DNA of 64,000 nucleotides from Prevotellaceae bacterium UBA1391. Its GTDB lineage: Bacteria; Bacteroidota; Bacteroidia; Bacteroidales; Bacteroidaceae. The notes beneath the pieces were generated by a model. That model searched no databases and was not told the origin of the DNA. It saw only the letters and a list, made by a program, of their open reading frames with translations. This document shows positions 27,520-37,449 of the stretch, piece by piece. The DNA is taken from the NCBI GenBank assembly GCA_002305265.1, contig DBQP01000010.1, positions 219,126 through 283,125 on the forward strand. The letters run 5' to 3'. The position numbers and the translations under genes are program-made. How positions within the stretch are numbered: position 1 is the first letter of the stretch; the number at the start of each line of letters is the position of its first letter.

Positions 27520-27862
27520 GGCGGAAATAGTTAAAAGTCAATGGGAATGAATGGGAGCAGCGGCGCACCGACGTTCCGTCGTTCGTGTGCTGACATGCCC
27601 ACACAATGAAAATAGATGGGGGCAGAGGCGCACCGACAGCCGTGTCGCCCCGCCTCTGCCAATGGGTTGGCGGATGGCATCGCCACTTTGGGAAGGCCTT
27701 CGTGAATCATCGGGAAGGCCTTCGTATGGCGTCGGGAAGGCCTTCGCATGTTGTCGTTCCGTCTTTGTCGGCAGGGCCGGCAAGGGCCATGCCCACGTTT
27801 TGAGTGGGAAGCGGAAAGGACGAGTGCGAAGACCGACCGACTGGGGATGCCGGCAGCAGCGC
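27520..27862 (+). repeat. intergenic region with GAAGGCCTTC x3 (22-bp period) and an older 65-bp repeat
   Basis: GAAGGCCTTC starts at 27692, 27714 and 27736, exactly 22 bp apart. In this array the palindromes are preceded by GG rather than AC. Nearer thrC, a 22-bp segment at 27551 (GGGAGCAGCGGCGCACCGAC core) recurs at 27616, 65 bp later, one base short of three 22-bp units. No gene is supportable in this 343-bp gap. It interrupts the threonine genes. Confidence 0.85.
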
Positions 27863-29116
27863 TCACTCGTCGTTGAGGAAGCACCGGATGAAGGCGTCGT
27901 CCTTGAGCTGTCCATACGCGCCCAGCAGGCAGGCATCCTCGTCGAATGTCTCCACCGCGTCGGGCTGCATGCCGGGACGATAGATGAGGAACGGAACGGG
28001 ATCGGCCGTGTGGGTGCGGTGAGCCACGGGCGTGGGATGGTCGGGGAGCACCGCGATGGCTACGTCGTCGCCGAGGCGCGACACGGGGTGCGCCGGATCG
28101 AAATCGGCAAGCGGCCCGTAGATGGCCTCGAAGATGGGCCGGATGGCGCGCTGGTCGAGCGACTCGATGGTCTGGAGCTTCAGCGCGAGATTGCCGTCAT
28201 GCCCGGCCTCGTCGCTCGCCTCGATGTGCAGGTAGACGAAATCGTCGCTGCGAAGGGCATCGACTGCCGCCTGCGCCTTTCCTTCGTAGTTGGTGTTGGC
28301 CAGTCCGGTGGCGCCTTCCACCTCGATGCAGCGCAGACCGGCCAACTGGCCGATGCCGCGGATGAGGTCGACGGCTGTGATGACGGCTCCGCGGCGCACC
28401 TGCGGATACGTGACCGTGAGGGGCGTCATCTGCGGGCGATAGCCGCCGGCCCAGGGCCAGATGCTGTTCGCCGGATCGTGGCCCTCGGCCTGCCGCCACA
28501 AGTTGAGCGGATGGCGGGCCAGCAACTGCTGCGAGCGCAGGATGAGGGAGTTGAGGAGTTCGGCCGTCGGCTCCGCCTCGGGAACGTCGGCCTTCACCAG
28601 CAGCGGACGCCAGGGTTGCAAGGGAACGTCGTGCGGCGGTGTGCACGAGATGCGCTTGTCGCCGCCCCGGATCACGAGCAAGTGGCGGTATTGGACACCG
28701 GTGTAGAAGCTGACGCGGTCGTCGCCCAGCTCCTGCTGCAGGCTGCGGATGAGCACGTCGCCCTCCTCGGTGGTGAGATGACCGGCGGAATGGTTCTTGA
28801 TGACGTCGCCGTCGATGCAGATGAGATTGCAGCGGATGGCCAAGTCGTCGTCGCGGAGCTGCACGCCGATGCTGGCGGCCTCGAGCGGGCCGCGTCCTTC
28901 ATACACAAGGTGCTGGTCGTAGCCCAGAATACTGCTGTTGGCCACCTCGCTGCCGGGGTGGAAACCGGGAGGAATGGTGCGGAGCATGCCGGTACGGCCC
29001 ATGCGCGCCAGCGCGTCCATATAGGGAGTGTGGGCGTACTGCAGCAAGGTCTTTCCGCCGAGGTCGTCGCGCTTCCAGTCGGCCATGCCGTCGCCCAGAA
29101 TGATTATATGTTTCAT
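27863..29116 (-). CDS. apgM: cofactor-independent phosphoglycerate mutase-like protein (probable homoserine kinase role)
   Basis: A 417-residue member of the archaeal-type phosphoglycerate mutase / alkaline phosphatase superfamily: MKHIIILGDGMADW at the N-terminus with the metal-binding Asp, ANSSILGYD containing the Ser that is phosphorylated in the family, and HTADPVPFLIY with metal ligands near the C-terminus. In Bacteroidetes this paralogue sits between thrA and thrC where thrB is absent and is thought to supply homoserine kinase activity. No other homoserine kinase is visible here, which supports that role. It lies 60 bp downstream of thrA. Confidence 0.88.
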   Translation of the reverse strand: MKHIIILGDGMADWKRDDLGGKTLLQYAHTPYMDALARMGRTGMLRTIPPGFHPGSEVANSSILGYDQHLVYEGRGPLEAASIGVQLRDDDLAIRCNLICIDGDVIKNHSAGHLTTEEGDVLIRSLQQELGDDRVSFYTGVQYRHLLVIRGGDKRISCTPPHDVPLQPWRPLLVKADVPEAEPTAELLNSLILRSQQLLARHPLNLWRQAEGHDPANSIWPWAGGYRPQMTPLTVTYPQVRRGAVITAVDLIRGIGQLAGLRCIEVEGATGLANTNYEGKAQAAVDALRSDDFVYLHIEASDEAGHDGNLALKLQTIESLDQRAIRPIFEAIYGPLADFDPAHPVSRLGDDVAIAVLPDHPTPVAHRTHTADPVPFLIYRPGMQPDAVETFDEDACLLGAYGQLKDDAFIRCFLNDE

Positions 29117-29176
29117 TGTGATGCTGCGTTGAGAGCGGGATGTGCCGGCGCGTCACGTGCTGCGCCGGCGGCCCCG

Positions 29177-31651
29177 TCAGATGTTAGCGATGCTCATGAT
29201 GTCGGCGAAGACGCCTGCTGCCGTCACGCTGGCGCCTGCCCCATAGCCTTGGATGCACATGGGGTAGTCGTGGTAGCGCTCGGTGGTGATGAGGATGATG
29301 TTGTTGGAGCCCTCCAGATTGTAGAACGGATGCTGCTCCTCCACCTCCTCCAGACTGACGCGGGCGCGTCCTTCCTCCAGCGTGGCCACGAAACGCCAGC
29401 GCTTGTTCGCTGCCTCGAGCACACCGCGGCGCGCCTCAAATTCGGCGTCGAGCGCAGGCAGCTGGTCCCAGAAGGACGCCAACGTGCCCTGGAAGAAGCT
29501 GTCGGGCACGAACAGGTGCTTCTCCACGTCTTCCTGATTGAGCTGATAGCCGGCCTCGCGGCTGAGGATCACGAGTTTCCGCACGACGTCCTTTCCACTC
29601 AGGTCGATGCGCGGGTCGGGCTCGCTGTAGCCTTCCTCCTGGGCGCGTCGTACGGTCTGGGAGAAGGGAACGTCTGCCGACAGCGTGTTGAAGATGTAGT
29701 TGAGCGTACCGCTGAGCACAGCCTGAAGCTTCTGGATGTGGTCGCCGGAGTTGATGAGGTCGTTGATGGTCTTGATGATGGGCAGTCCCGCGCCGACATT
29801 GGTCTCGAAGAGGAACTTCACGCCGCGCTCGCGTGCGGTGCGCTTGAGGCGCGCGTAGTTCTCGTAGTCGCTGCTGGCCGCCACTTTGTTGGCTGCCACC
29901 ACCGAGATGCCGCGCTCAAAGAAGTCCTGGTAGATGGTGGGCACTTCGCTGCTGGCCGTGCAGTCGACGAAGACACTGTTGAAGATGTTCATGCCGATGA
30001 CTTCGTCGCGCAGGCGCTGCAGATTGCTGGCGGGCGCCTGCTTGAGGCGCTCACGGAAGCCGTCGAGCAGGAGTCCCTCGCGCTCGAACATGGCGTTGTG
30101 GCCGCTGGCAATGCCCACGACGTTGAGCTTGAGTCCGCGCTCGCGCATGAGCCGCTCGCGCTGCGAGGCGATTTGCTCGATGAGACTGCCGCCCACGGTG
30201 CCCACGCCGCAGATGAAGAGGTTGAGCACCTGATATTCCGACAGGAAGAAGCTGTCGTGGATGACGTTCAGGCTCTTGCGGAGGAAACGGCTGTCGACGA
30301 CGAAGGAGATGTTCGTCTCGCTCGAGCCCTGGGCACAGGCAATGACGCTGATGCCGTTGCGCCCGAGCGTGCCGAAGAGCTTGCCGGCGATGCCCGGGGT
30401 GTGCTTCATGTTCTCGCCGACGACGGCCACGGTGGCCAGGTTCTTCTCGCAGCTCATGGGGAACATGGCGCCCATCTCGATTTCCTTGGCGAACTCGCTG
30501 TTGAGCACGTCGCAGGCCTGGTCGGCGTCTTCATTCCTCACACCGATGCTGGTGGAGTTCTCCGACGATGCCTGACTCACGAGGAAAACGCTGATGCCGT
30601 TCGCCGCCAATGCGGTGAAGATGCGCTGGTTGACGCCGATGACGCCTACCATCGAGAGACCGCTCACGTTGATGAGCGCCGTATCGTTGATGCTGGAAAT
30701 GCCCTTGATGACGCGTCCTGAGTCGTGCTCGACGCCGTCGGGGCGTGCTTGATTGCCGTGGATGACCGTTCCACGCGCCTCGGGGTGGAACGTATTCTTG
30801 ATATAGATGGGTATGTTCTTGATGCAGACGGGATAGATGGTGGGGGGATAGACCACCTTCGCTCCGAAGTTGCAGAGCTCCATCGCCTCCACATAGGAAA
30901 GGCTGTCGATGGTGTAGGCCGTATTGATGATGCGCGGGTCGGCCGTCATGAAGCCGTCGACGTCGGTCCAGATTTCCAGCTGGCGGGCGTCGAGGGCGGC
31001 GGCGATGATGGCAGCCGTATAGTCGGAGCCTCCGCGCCCGAGGTTGGTGATCTCGCCGGTCGACGTGTCGGTGGCGATGAATCCGGGCACGAGGGCCACG
31101 GCCTTATGCCCGCTGCGCTCCACATCGACCTCGCGCGTGAACTCCTTGCGCACGAGCGCATAGGTTTGCTCGCTCTCCAGCAGGGTTTGCCGCTGCTTCT
31201 TGGCCGTCTTGATGAAATGGAGCGAATTATGCCAGACGGCACCGCGGATGAGCGAGGCCACGATTTGCGACGAAAGCCGCTCGCCATAGGCCACGATCGC
31301 GTTGGAGGTCTTCTCCGACAAATCGCGGATGAGATAGACGCCCTGGAGGATGCTCTTGAGCTCCTCGAGCAGGCTGTCTACGGTCTTCAATACTCTCACT
31401 TGCTCGTCGACATCGTCAATCACGGTGTCGATCATGCGGTGGTGGCGTTCCACCATCTCGGAATACGAGTCGAGATAGCGGACATCGCCAACAACTGCCT
31501 GACGCGACGTTGCAATCAACTTGTCGGTAATGCCACCCAAAGCAGAGACGACGACGATGACGCTCTCGCGCTCTGCTTCGACGATTTTCTTGACATTCAG
31601 AATGCTTTCTACGGAACCTACGGACGTTCCGCCAAACTTCATTACCTTCAT
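29177..31651 (-). CDS. thrA: bifunctional aspartokinase / homoserine dehydrogenase
   Basis: Catalyses the first and third steps of threonine and methionine synthesis. The 824-residue product has the aspartokinase domain (MKVMKFGGTSVGS, GRGGSDYTAAIIAAA, EIWTDVDGFMTADPR), two ACT-like regulatory domains around 310-460 (SMVGVIGVNQRIF, GKLFGTLGRNGISVI), and a homoserine dehydrogenase domain with the NAD-binding ICGVGTVGGSLIEQI near 470 and the catalytic SGTLNYIFNTLS and EGYSEPDPRIDLSGKDV segments. It probably starts the threonine operon, with a TATATTTG box about 30 bp upstream. No obvious leader peptide with Thr/Ile codons was seen. Confidence 0.96.
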   Translation of the reverse strand: MKVMKFGGTSVGSVESILNVKKIVEAERESVIVVVSALGGITDKLIATSRQAVVGDVRYLDSYSEMVERHHRMIDTVIDDVDEQVRVLKTVDSLLEELKSILQGVYLIRDLSEKTSNAIVAYGERLSSQIVASLIRGAVWHNSLHFIKTAKKQRQTLLESEQTYALVRKEFTREVDVERSGHKAVALVPGFIATDTSTGEITNLGRGGSDYTAAIIAAALDARQLEIWTDVDGFMTADPRIINTAYTIDSLSYVEAMELCNFGAKVVYPPTIYPVCIKNIPIYIKNTFHPEARGTVIHGNQARPDGVEHDSGRVIKGISSINDTALINVSGLSMVGVIGVNQRIFTALAANGISVFLVSQASSENSTSIGVRNEDADQACDVLNSEFAKEIEMGAMFPMSCEKNLATVAVVGENMKHTPGIAGKLFGTLGRNGISVIACAQGSSETNISFVVDSRFLRKSLNVIHDSFFLSEYQVLNLFICGVGTVGGSLIEQIASQRERLMRERGLKLNVVGIASGHNAMFEREGLLLDGFRERLKQAPASNLQRLRDEVIGMNIFNSVFVDCTASSEVPTIYQDFFERGISVVAANKVAASSDYENYARLKRTARERGVKFLFETNVGAGLPIIKTINDLINSGDHIQKLQAVLSGTLNYIFNTLSADVPFSQTVRRAQEEGYSEPDPRIDLSGKDVVRKLVILSREAGYQLNQEDVEKHLFVPDSFFQGTLASFWDQLPALDAEFEARRGVLEAANKRWRFVATLEEGRARVSLEEVEEQHPFYNLEGSNNIILITTERYHDYPMCIQGYGAGASVTAAGVFADIMSIANI

Positions 31652-31683
31652 GTTGTATATGTTCTATTCTTTCTAAGTGGCAG

Positions 31684-31691
31684 CAAATATA
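31684..31691 (-). promoter_or_regulatory. putative promoter -7 box for thrA (TATATTTG)
   Basis: Matches TAnnTTTG in minus-strand sense, 32 bp upstream of the thrA ATG. The TTTG element expected 20 bp further upstream is not clear. Confidence 0.55.
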
Positions 31692-31780
31692 GGCATTTTA
31701 GGCGAATTGACCACACGAAATCGCCGAAAACGCATTTTTAATCCTTTGAACTGCAAGGGCCCAAGCCCTGCCGGGCGCAC

Positions 31781-31917
31781 GGACGCAGCGCGCTGAGACG
31801 CCGGACACAGCGCCCCGCGACGGCCTCGGGACCACAACCGGCTGCCTGCACGAAGGCCTTCGTGTGGCGACGCGAAGGCCTTCGCGAGGAGAAACGAAGG
31901 CCTTCGCCCGCCATTGA
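31781..31917 (+). repeat. GAAGGCCTTC x3 with two preceding 22-bp units
   Basis: GGACGCAGCG at 31781 and GGACACAGCG at 31803 are 22 bp apart. GAAGGCCTTC follows at 31852, 31874 and 31896, again 22 bp apart, but in a different phase. It lies between the thrA promoter and the terminator hairpin of the next minus-strand unit, so it is probably outside both transcripts. The surrounding 31652-32127 gap holds no supportable gene. Confidence 0.88.
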
Positions 31918-31999
31918 AAAAAACGGCGAACAGCGGCGGAAACGCCTCCGCGCCTCCGCGACGAGGCGCCGCGCGGGACTTGCGCTGCGGGAGGAAAAC

Positions 32000-32041
32000 A
32001 ACGACGCCGCACCGGCTGCAAAGAGCGGGTGCGGCGTCGTT
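32000..32041 (-). terminator. terminator of the ispG-cysS unit
   Basis: A perfect 14-bp stem (32000-32013 with 32028-32041), 14-nt loop, followed in minus-strand sense by GUUUUCC. It lies about 90 bp after the stop of the small membrane protein gene. Confidence 0.78.
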
Positions 32042-32127
32042 GCGGGTCAGCAGGCCGGAGGCCGGAGGCTGATGCTGGGGCGGAGCTGCGGGCCTGCCGG
32101 AGGCGCCAGCAGCAGAGGCGGAGCGGT

Positions 32128-32313
32128 TCAGTCGCGCTTGCGCAGCATGCGGATGACGTTGGCAGTGAGCCAGATGCCGGCAAAGCCGAAGATGATGATG
32201 GCGAAGAGCAGGAGCGAGTCGGGTGCGTAGGTGTAGGCCCAGAGGCTGAAGCCGAAGCAGAGAAAGCAGGCCAGGGCTGACACCACCATCAGGATGCGGG
32301 AGAAAGTCTGCAT
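32128..32313 (-). CDS. small membrane protein, unknown function
   Basis: A 61-residue protein with two predicted transmembrane segments (ILMVVSALACFLCFGFSLW, about 7-26, and LLLFAIIIFGFAGIWLTANV, about 34-54) and a basic C-terminal end (RMLRKRD). It has a standard ATG and lies 40 bp downstream of cysS on the same strand, ahead of a good terminator, so it is probably a real gene of that operon. I do not recognise a family. Confidence 0.7.
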   Translation of the reverse strand: MQTFSRILMVVSALACFLCFGFSLWAYTYAPDSLLLFAIIIFGFAGIWLTANVIRMLRKRD

Positions 32314-32353
32314 AAGCGGAAGGGATTGATGTGATGAATGCGGAGGTGGCGCG

Positions 32354-33850
32354 CTATTTGTTGAGTTTCCACGTGAAGCCGTCCTTCGTGTCCTTCACCT
32401 CGAAGCCCAGTGCGGCGAGGCGGTCGCGGATGAGGTCCGACGTGGCCCAGTCTTTGCTGGCCTTGGCCTTCATGCGCTGTTCGAGCAGCATGTCGACGAC
32501 GGCACCGTAGGCTTCCTCGCGGGCGGCGTCGCTGCTGCCACCGGCGGCTGCGGAGGGCTGGAGGCCGAGCAGGTCGAAGGCGAAGCGCTCGAAGGCTGCC
32601 TGCAGGGCCTCGCGGCCGTCGGGCGTGATGGTCTCCTTGCGGTCGGCCACGGCATTGATGAGGCGGGCCGCCTCGAAGAGCTGGGAGATGACGGCCGGTG
32701 TGGCGAAGTCGTCGTTCATGGCCTCGTAGCAGCGCTCGCTGAGCTCGGCGGCAGCCTGCGCGGTGATGTGTCCGTCGGCGGCGACGGGCAGGTTCTTGAG
32801 CAGCGCATAGGCGTCGAGCAGGCGCTCAAGCCCCTTTTCGGCTGCCTGCAGCGCCTCGTTGGAGAAGTCGACGGTGGAGCGGTAGTGGGCCTGGAGGATG
32901 AAGAAGCGGATGGTCATCGGCGTGTAGGCCTGTGTGAGCTTCTCGTGGGTGCCGGCAAAGAATTCGGGGAGCGTGATGAAATTGCCGAGCGACTTGCCCA
33001 TCTTCTGTCCGTTGATGGTGATCATGTTGTTGTGCATCCAGTAGCGCACCATCGGTTCGCCCTGACTGGCCACGGCCTGCGCAATCTCGCACTCGTGGTG
33101 GGGGAAGACGAGGTCCATGCCGCCGCCGTGGATGTCGAAGTGGCTGCCCAGGTATCTGCGGCCCATGGCGGTGCACTCGCAGTGCCATCCGGGGAAACCG
33201 GCGCTCCAGGGCGAGGGCCAGCGCATGATGTGCTCGGGCTGCGCCTTCTTCCAGAGGGCGAAGTCGGCCTGGTTGTGCTTCTCGCCCACGCCGGCGAGCT
33301 CGCGGCTGTTGTCCTTGATGTCCTGCAGGTTGCGGCCGGAGAGGATGCCGTAGTGGTGGTGCTGGTTGTATTTCTCGACGTCGAAATAGATGGAGCCATT
33401 GCTCTCGTAGGCGAAGCCGTTGGCCATGATTTCCTTGACGAGCTCGATCTGCTCGATGATGTGGCCGGTGGCGTGGGGCTCGATGGAGGGCGGAAGCACG
33501 TTGAGGGCGGTCATGGCCTCGTGGTATCGATTGGTGTAGGACTGTGCGACCTCCATGGGCTCGAGCTGCTCGAGGCGGGCTTTCTTGGCAATCTTGTCCT
33601 CGCCTTCATCGGCGTCGTGCTCGAGATGGCCCACGTCGGTGATGTTGCGCACGTAGCGCACCTTGTAGCCGAGATGGCGGAGGTAGCGGAAGACGATGTC
33701 GAAGGTAATGGCCGGACGGGCGTGGCCGAGATGGGCGTCGCCGTAGACGGTGGGGCCGCAGACGTACATGCCGACGTTGGGGGCATGCAGCGGCTTGAAT
33801 ACTTCCTTGCGACGTGTGAGTGTGTTGTAGATATATAATGCTTGGTCCAT
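32354..33850 (-). CDS. cysS: cysteinyl-tRNA synthetase
   Basis: Class I synthetase that charges tRNA-Cys. The 498-residue product has the HIGH-type motif [15 protein letters not shown] near residue 35, the zinc ligands including the Cys just before it and [10 protein letters not shown] near 215, HHECEIAQA, and the KMSKS-type motif [12 protein letters not shown] near 280. The ATG at 33850 ([10 protein letters not shown]) gives the family N-terminus; an upstream in-frame start at 33862 is less likely. It is about 55 bp after ispG and probably co-transcribed. Confidence 0.97.
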   Translation of the reverse strand: MDQALYIYNTLTRRKEVFKPLHAPNVGMYVCGPTVYGDAHLGHARPAITFDIVFRYLRHLGYKVRYVRNITDVGHLEHDADEGEDKIAKKARLEQLEPMEVAQSYTNRYHEAMTALNVLPPSIEPHATGHIIEQIELVKEIMANGFAYESNGSIYFDVEKYNQHHHYGILSGRNLQDIKDNSRELAGVGEKHNQADFALWKKAQPEHIMRWPSPWSAGFPGWHCECTAMGRRYLGSHFDIHGGGMDLVFPHHECEIAQAVASQGEPMVRYWMHNNMITINGQKMGKSLGNFITLPEFFAGTHEKLTQAYTPMTIRFFILQAHYRSTVDFSNEALQAAEKGLERLLDAYALLKNLPVAADGHITAQAAAELSERCYEAMNDDFATPAVISQLFEAARLINAVADRKETITPDGREALQAAFERFAFDLLGLQPSAAAGGSSDAAREEAYGAVVDMLLEQRMKAKASKDWATSDLIRDRLAALGFEVKDTKDGFTWKLNK

Positions 33851-33904
33851 GATTGACGTCATTGGTTGGGGGATGGTTGTCTATGTTCGTAGGCGGGCGG
33901 CGGG

Positions 33905-35869
33905 CTATGCCTGCTCTGCCTTGAGGTCGGCCTCGATGAAGGCGATGAGGCGGTCGACGGCCTCGGCCTCGGGTATGTTTTTCTCGATGCACGTCTTTTG
34001 CTTGTAGAGGCTGACGCGTCCTGCGGCGGCGCCTACATAGCCGTAGTCGGCGTCGGCCATCTCGCCAGGGCCGTTGACGATGCAGCCCATGATGCCGATC
34101 TTGAGGGTGGCGAAGCGCGGATGGGTGCGTGCGCGTTCGTCGACGGCCTGCTTGATGCGTGCGATGGTCTGGGGGAGGTTGTAGAGGGTTCGTCCGCAGC
34201 CGGGACAGGAGATGTACTCCGTCTTGGTGGTGCGTAGGCGCGCGGCCTGCAGGATGGCGTAGGCCGTGGAGACGACGTCGGAGGGCGCGAGCGAGGCGAT
34301 GCCCTGCTGCTGGAGATAGATGCCGTCGACGAGGCCGTCGATGCAGAGCGGTCCCATGTCGGCGGCGGCCTTCAACTGGAAGTCGGCCTTGCCGGCGGGG
34401 CGGTAGTGCTGTCCGATGATGACGGGATTGTGCAGTTCCTCGCTCCAGAGTTCATGGACGAGCGCGCGCAGCTCACCGGCGCGGTTCTGGTGATTGCTCT
34501 GTGCGACGACGACGATCTCGGGATGGAAACGCAGGCCGATGCGGACTTCCTCCGTGAGCTGCGGATAGGAGAGGAAGAGGAACTTCTGCTTGTGGGGCAG
34601 CATGCCGGCCAGCGGAAGATAGTCGGGCGAGAGGGCGGGAACGAGGGGCTCGACGCTGATGAGGTGCGGCTGCTCGATCAGGACGTTGGCGTCGACGATG
34701 AGGCGGAGGCCGTGGCGGAGCGCGAGGGCCAGCTGTTCGGGGGTGGGAAGGGCGGAACCGAAATAGACGTACTCGGCATGGGGCGCGGGGCGCGATGCAT
34801 CGAAGACGCCGGAGCGGGCAAACGCGGGCTCATCGGCGGCGTTGACCATGACGACGGGCGCATGCTCTCCGCCGATGCCGGCCACCGCTTGCGTCGGACG
34901 GCGCTGCGGATCGTAGTAGTCGAAAGCTGGCGACAGGGCGCCGGGAATGAGCATGTGGCCCTCGTGGGCGGTGAGGTAGTCGCGCAGGGCCACTGCCACG
35001 GGAATCTCGGCTTCGGGCTCCTCGCTGAGCGAGACGCGGATGGTGTCGCCCAGGCCGTCGGTGAGCAAGGCGCCGATGCCGACCGCCGACTTGATGCGGC
35101 CGTCCTCGCCCTCGCCTGCTTCCGTCACACCGAGGTGGAGCGGAAACTGCATGTGCTCCTGCTCCATCTGCCGGACGAGCAGACGGACCGTACGCACCAT
35201 GACGACGGTGTTGCTGGCCTTGATGGAAATGACGACGTCGGTGAAGTGCTCGCGGACGCAAATGCGCAGGAACTCCATGCACGACTCCACCATGCCGGCC
35301 GGCGTGTCGCCATAGCGCGACATGATGCGGTCGGAGAGCGAGCCATGGTTGACGCCGATGCGCACAGCCGTGCCGTGGGCCTTGCAAATGCGGAGGAAGG
35401 GGATGAATTTCTCCTCGATCTTGCGCAATTCGGCGGCATATTCAGCATCGGTGTATTCGATTTGTCGGAACGTGCGGCCTGGATCGACATAATTGCCGGG
35501 GTTGATGCGCACCTTGTCGGCCACGTGCGCGGCCTCATCGGCCACCGCGGCATTGAAGTGGACATCGGCCACGAGCGGAACACGGCAAGCGTGCGCCTGC
35601 AGCAGCTCGCGAATGGGGGCGAGATTGCGCGCCTCGCGCAGACCCTGGGTGGTGAGACGGACGTATTCGCCGCCTGCAGCCACGATGCGCTCGACCTGCG
35701 CAGCGCTGCCCTCCGTGTCCATCGTCGAGGTGGTGGTCATGCTCTGGACGCGGATGGGATTGTCGCCGCCGAGCGGCGTGTCGCCCACGCGCACTTCGAT
35801 GGTGGAGCGGCGCTGATAGTTGAAGAGTGCGTTCCAGTTGCCCGGACGCATGAATGATTTATCTGTCAT
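33905..35869 (-). CDS. ispG: 4-hydroxy-3-methylbut-2-enyl diphosphate synthase (large type)
   Basis: Iron-sulfur enzyme of the MEP isoprenoid pathway. The 654-residue product is the large form found in Bacteroidetes, chlamydiae and plants: an N-terminal TIM barrel (RSTIEVRVGDTPLGG, IRVQSMTTT, VHFNAAVADEAA, RINPGNY), a large inserted domain (about 290-540), and a C-terminal 4Fe-4S domain with CPGC near 555 and CIVNGPGE near 596 giving the three cluster cysteines. Enterobacterial IspG lacks the middle domain and is about 370 residues. It is the first gene before cysS on the minus strand. Confidence 0.96.
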   Translation of the reverse strand: MTDKSFMRPGNWNALFNYQRRSTIEVRVGDTPLGGDNPIRVQSMTTTSTMDTEGSAAQVERIVAAGGEYVRLTTQGLREARNLAPIRELLQAHACRVPLVADVHFNAAVADEAAHVADKVRINPGNYVDPGRTFRQIEYTDAEYAAELRKIEEKFIPFLRICKAHGTAVRIGVNHGSLSDRIMSRYGDTPAGMVESCMEFLRICVREHFTDVVISIKASNTVVMVRTVRLLVRQMEQEHMQFPLHLGVTEAGEGEDGRIKSAVGIGALLTDGLGDTIRVSLSEEPEAEIPVAVALRDYLTAHEGHMLIPGALSPAFDYYDPQRRPTQAVAGIGGEHAPVVMVNAADEPAFARSGVFDASRPAPHAEYVYFGSALPTPEQLALALRHGLRLIVDANVLIEQPHLISVEPLVPALSPDYLPLAGMLPHKQKFLFLSYPQLTEEVRIGLRFHPEIVVVAQSNHQNRAGELRALVHELWSEELHNPVIIGQHYRPAGKADFQLKAAADMGPLCIDGLVDGIYLQQQGIASLAPSDVVSTAYAILQAARLRTTKTEYISCPGCGRTLYNLPQTIARIKQAVDERARTHPRFATLKIGIMGCIVNGPGEMADADYGYVGAAAGRVSLYKQKTCIEKNIPEAEAVDRLIAFIEADLKAEQA

Positions 35870-36149
35870 GATGCAGAATGGCTTGGGAATCGGAGAGCCG
35901 CTGAAGGAATTTCAACGGCCAGAGAGTAGTTTCCATCATCTCTGATGGCAGACGGGATGCAGCGCTGGCGCAGTTCCGCCATGCAGAGGTAAAGCTGGAA
36001 TGGGGCCCATCGGCTGCGGCACAGCAGGCCGGCAGTCGGCGGACAGACGCCTCCCGACGAACGGGATGCGACCGATGGCAGGACAGGCGGACGGGCCGGG
36101 CGCCGAGCGCGGCGGCCGACAGACGGCAAGTCCACCGGCCGGCAACGGC

Positions 36150-36659
36150 TCAGTTGGTTTTGTAAGCGTATTTCACCTCCGCCAGTTCGGCGTTGGCTTT
36201 CTCTATCTTCTGCTTGAGACCCGTCTTGTAGGCGGAGAGTCGGTCGGCCAGTCCCTGATCGCTCAAGGCCAGCATCTGCACGGCCAGAATGGCTGCATTG
36301 AGCGCGCCATTGATGGCAACGGTGGCAACGGGGATGCCGGGAGGCATCTGCAGAATCGAGAGAACGGCATCGACACCGTCGAGCGTGGAACCTTTCACGG
36401 GAACGCCGATGACGGGGAGCGTCGTGCCTGCGGCAATCACACCAGGAAGGGCGGCAGCCATGCCTGCACCTGCGATGATTACCTTGAGACCACGCGGTGC
36501 GGCCTCACGTGCAAAGGTCTCGACAGCCTGGGGCGTGCGGTGGGCACTGAGTGCGTTGATTTCGAACGGGACTTCCATCTCATTGAGAAATTGTGCGGCT
36601 TTCTCCATGACGGGCAGGTCGCTGGTGGAGCCCATGATGATGCTTACGATTGGATTCAT
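36150..36659 (-). CDS. purE: N5-carboxyaminoimidazole ribonucleotide mutase
   Basis: Purine biosynthesis enzyme that moves the carboxylate of N5-CAIR to give CAIR. The 169-residue product has the phosphate-binding MGSTSDLPVMEKA, the diagnostic SAHRTPQ, IAGAGMAAALPGVIA and the VPVKGSTLDGVDAVLSI segment typical of class I PurE. No purK is next to it. About 280 bp of uncoded sequence separates it from ispG, with no clear terminator. Confidence 0.96.
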   Translation of the reverse strand: MNPIVSIIMGSTSDLPVMEKAAQFLNEMEVPFEINALSAHRTPQAVETFAREAAPRGLKVIIAGAGMAAALPGVIAAGTTLPVIGVPVKGSTLDGVDAVLSILQMPPGIPVATVAINGALNAAILAVQMLALSDQGLADRLSAYKTGLKQKIEKANAELAEVKYAYKTN

Positions 36660-36795
36660 AGTGTGTATGGAATTTTATGGAATGGCGTGAGGAAAAAACG
36701 GGCCGCATGCGGCAGGGAACTTCGAAGGGTGCGGGCCGCGGGCGGCATACGCAGCGAGCGGCGTCGCACGAACTGTGCGGAAGGCATCTGCGCAG

Positions 36796-37416
36796 CTAAA
36801 TCCAGGCGAACAGGAGGAAAAGCTGCGAACAAAAGAAGCCGATGAGAAATCCCACGAGCACCTGCGACAGCGTGTGCTGACGCAGCACCATGCGACTGGT
36901 GCCCAGCGCACCGCTGAGCAGCAGCAGACCACAGGTGGGCCAGACGGGATTGTACATGAAGATGTCGCTGAAGGCGATGATGATGCCGAGCAGGCCGCCG
37001 ATGCCGACCATCCGTGTGCTGACTTTCCAGAAGATGTTGACCACGACACAGATGATCTGCGCCGCGAGCGCCGAAAGGATGATGCCGCGGAAGAACATCG
37101 CCGTATTCATGCGGGTGAACAGCAGCAGGCAGGCCGAATAGCTTAAGAGCGTGAGCACATAAGGCATGTGGCGGTGCTCACGATGGGAGAGCTGCAGATG
37201 GGTCCAACGATTCAAGCGCCGGAAGAGCCCGATGCTGAAATGCGGTATAAAAATGGTGAAGGTGAAGACAATGAGCAGTACGAGCAGCTTGTACTGCATG
37301 GGGTACATGCGCAGGAAACTGAAGAAGAAAAGCCACAAAAAAGCCAAAATCGGCATGTACAGCGGCGAGAATACCGTTGACAGGATTTTGGCAATTTGAA
37401 TAAGTCTGCGTTCCAT
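36796..37416 (-). CDS. PAP2-like integral membrane protein
   Basis: A 206-residue protein with about six hydrophobic segments. The last third carries a PAP2-type signature 3, SRMVLRQHTLSQVLVGFLIG, in which the SR and the His are kept but the usual Asp four residues after the His is Gln. Phosphatase signatures 1 and 2 are not clear. It may be a non-catalytic or diverged lipid phosphatase relative, as seen elsewhere in Bacteroidetes. It is 33 bp downstream of rpoN and probably in the same transcript. Confidence 0.75.
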   Translation of the reverse strand: MERRLIQIAKILSTVFSPLYMPILAFLWLFFFSFLRMYPMQYKLLVLLIVFTFTIFIPHFSIGLFRRLNRWTHLQLSHREHRHMPYVLTLLSYSACLLLFTRMNTAMFFRGIILSALAAQIICVVVNIFWKVSTRMVGIGGLLGIIIAFSDIFMYNPVWPTCGLLLLSGALGTSRMVLRQHTLSQVLVGFLIGFFCSQLFLLFAWI

Positions 37417-37449
37417 TGTCGGAAGGGTTGAAAGCTGGGGTCGGATATA

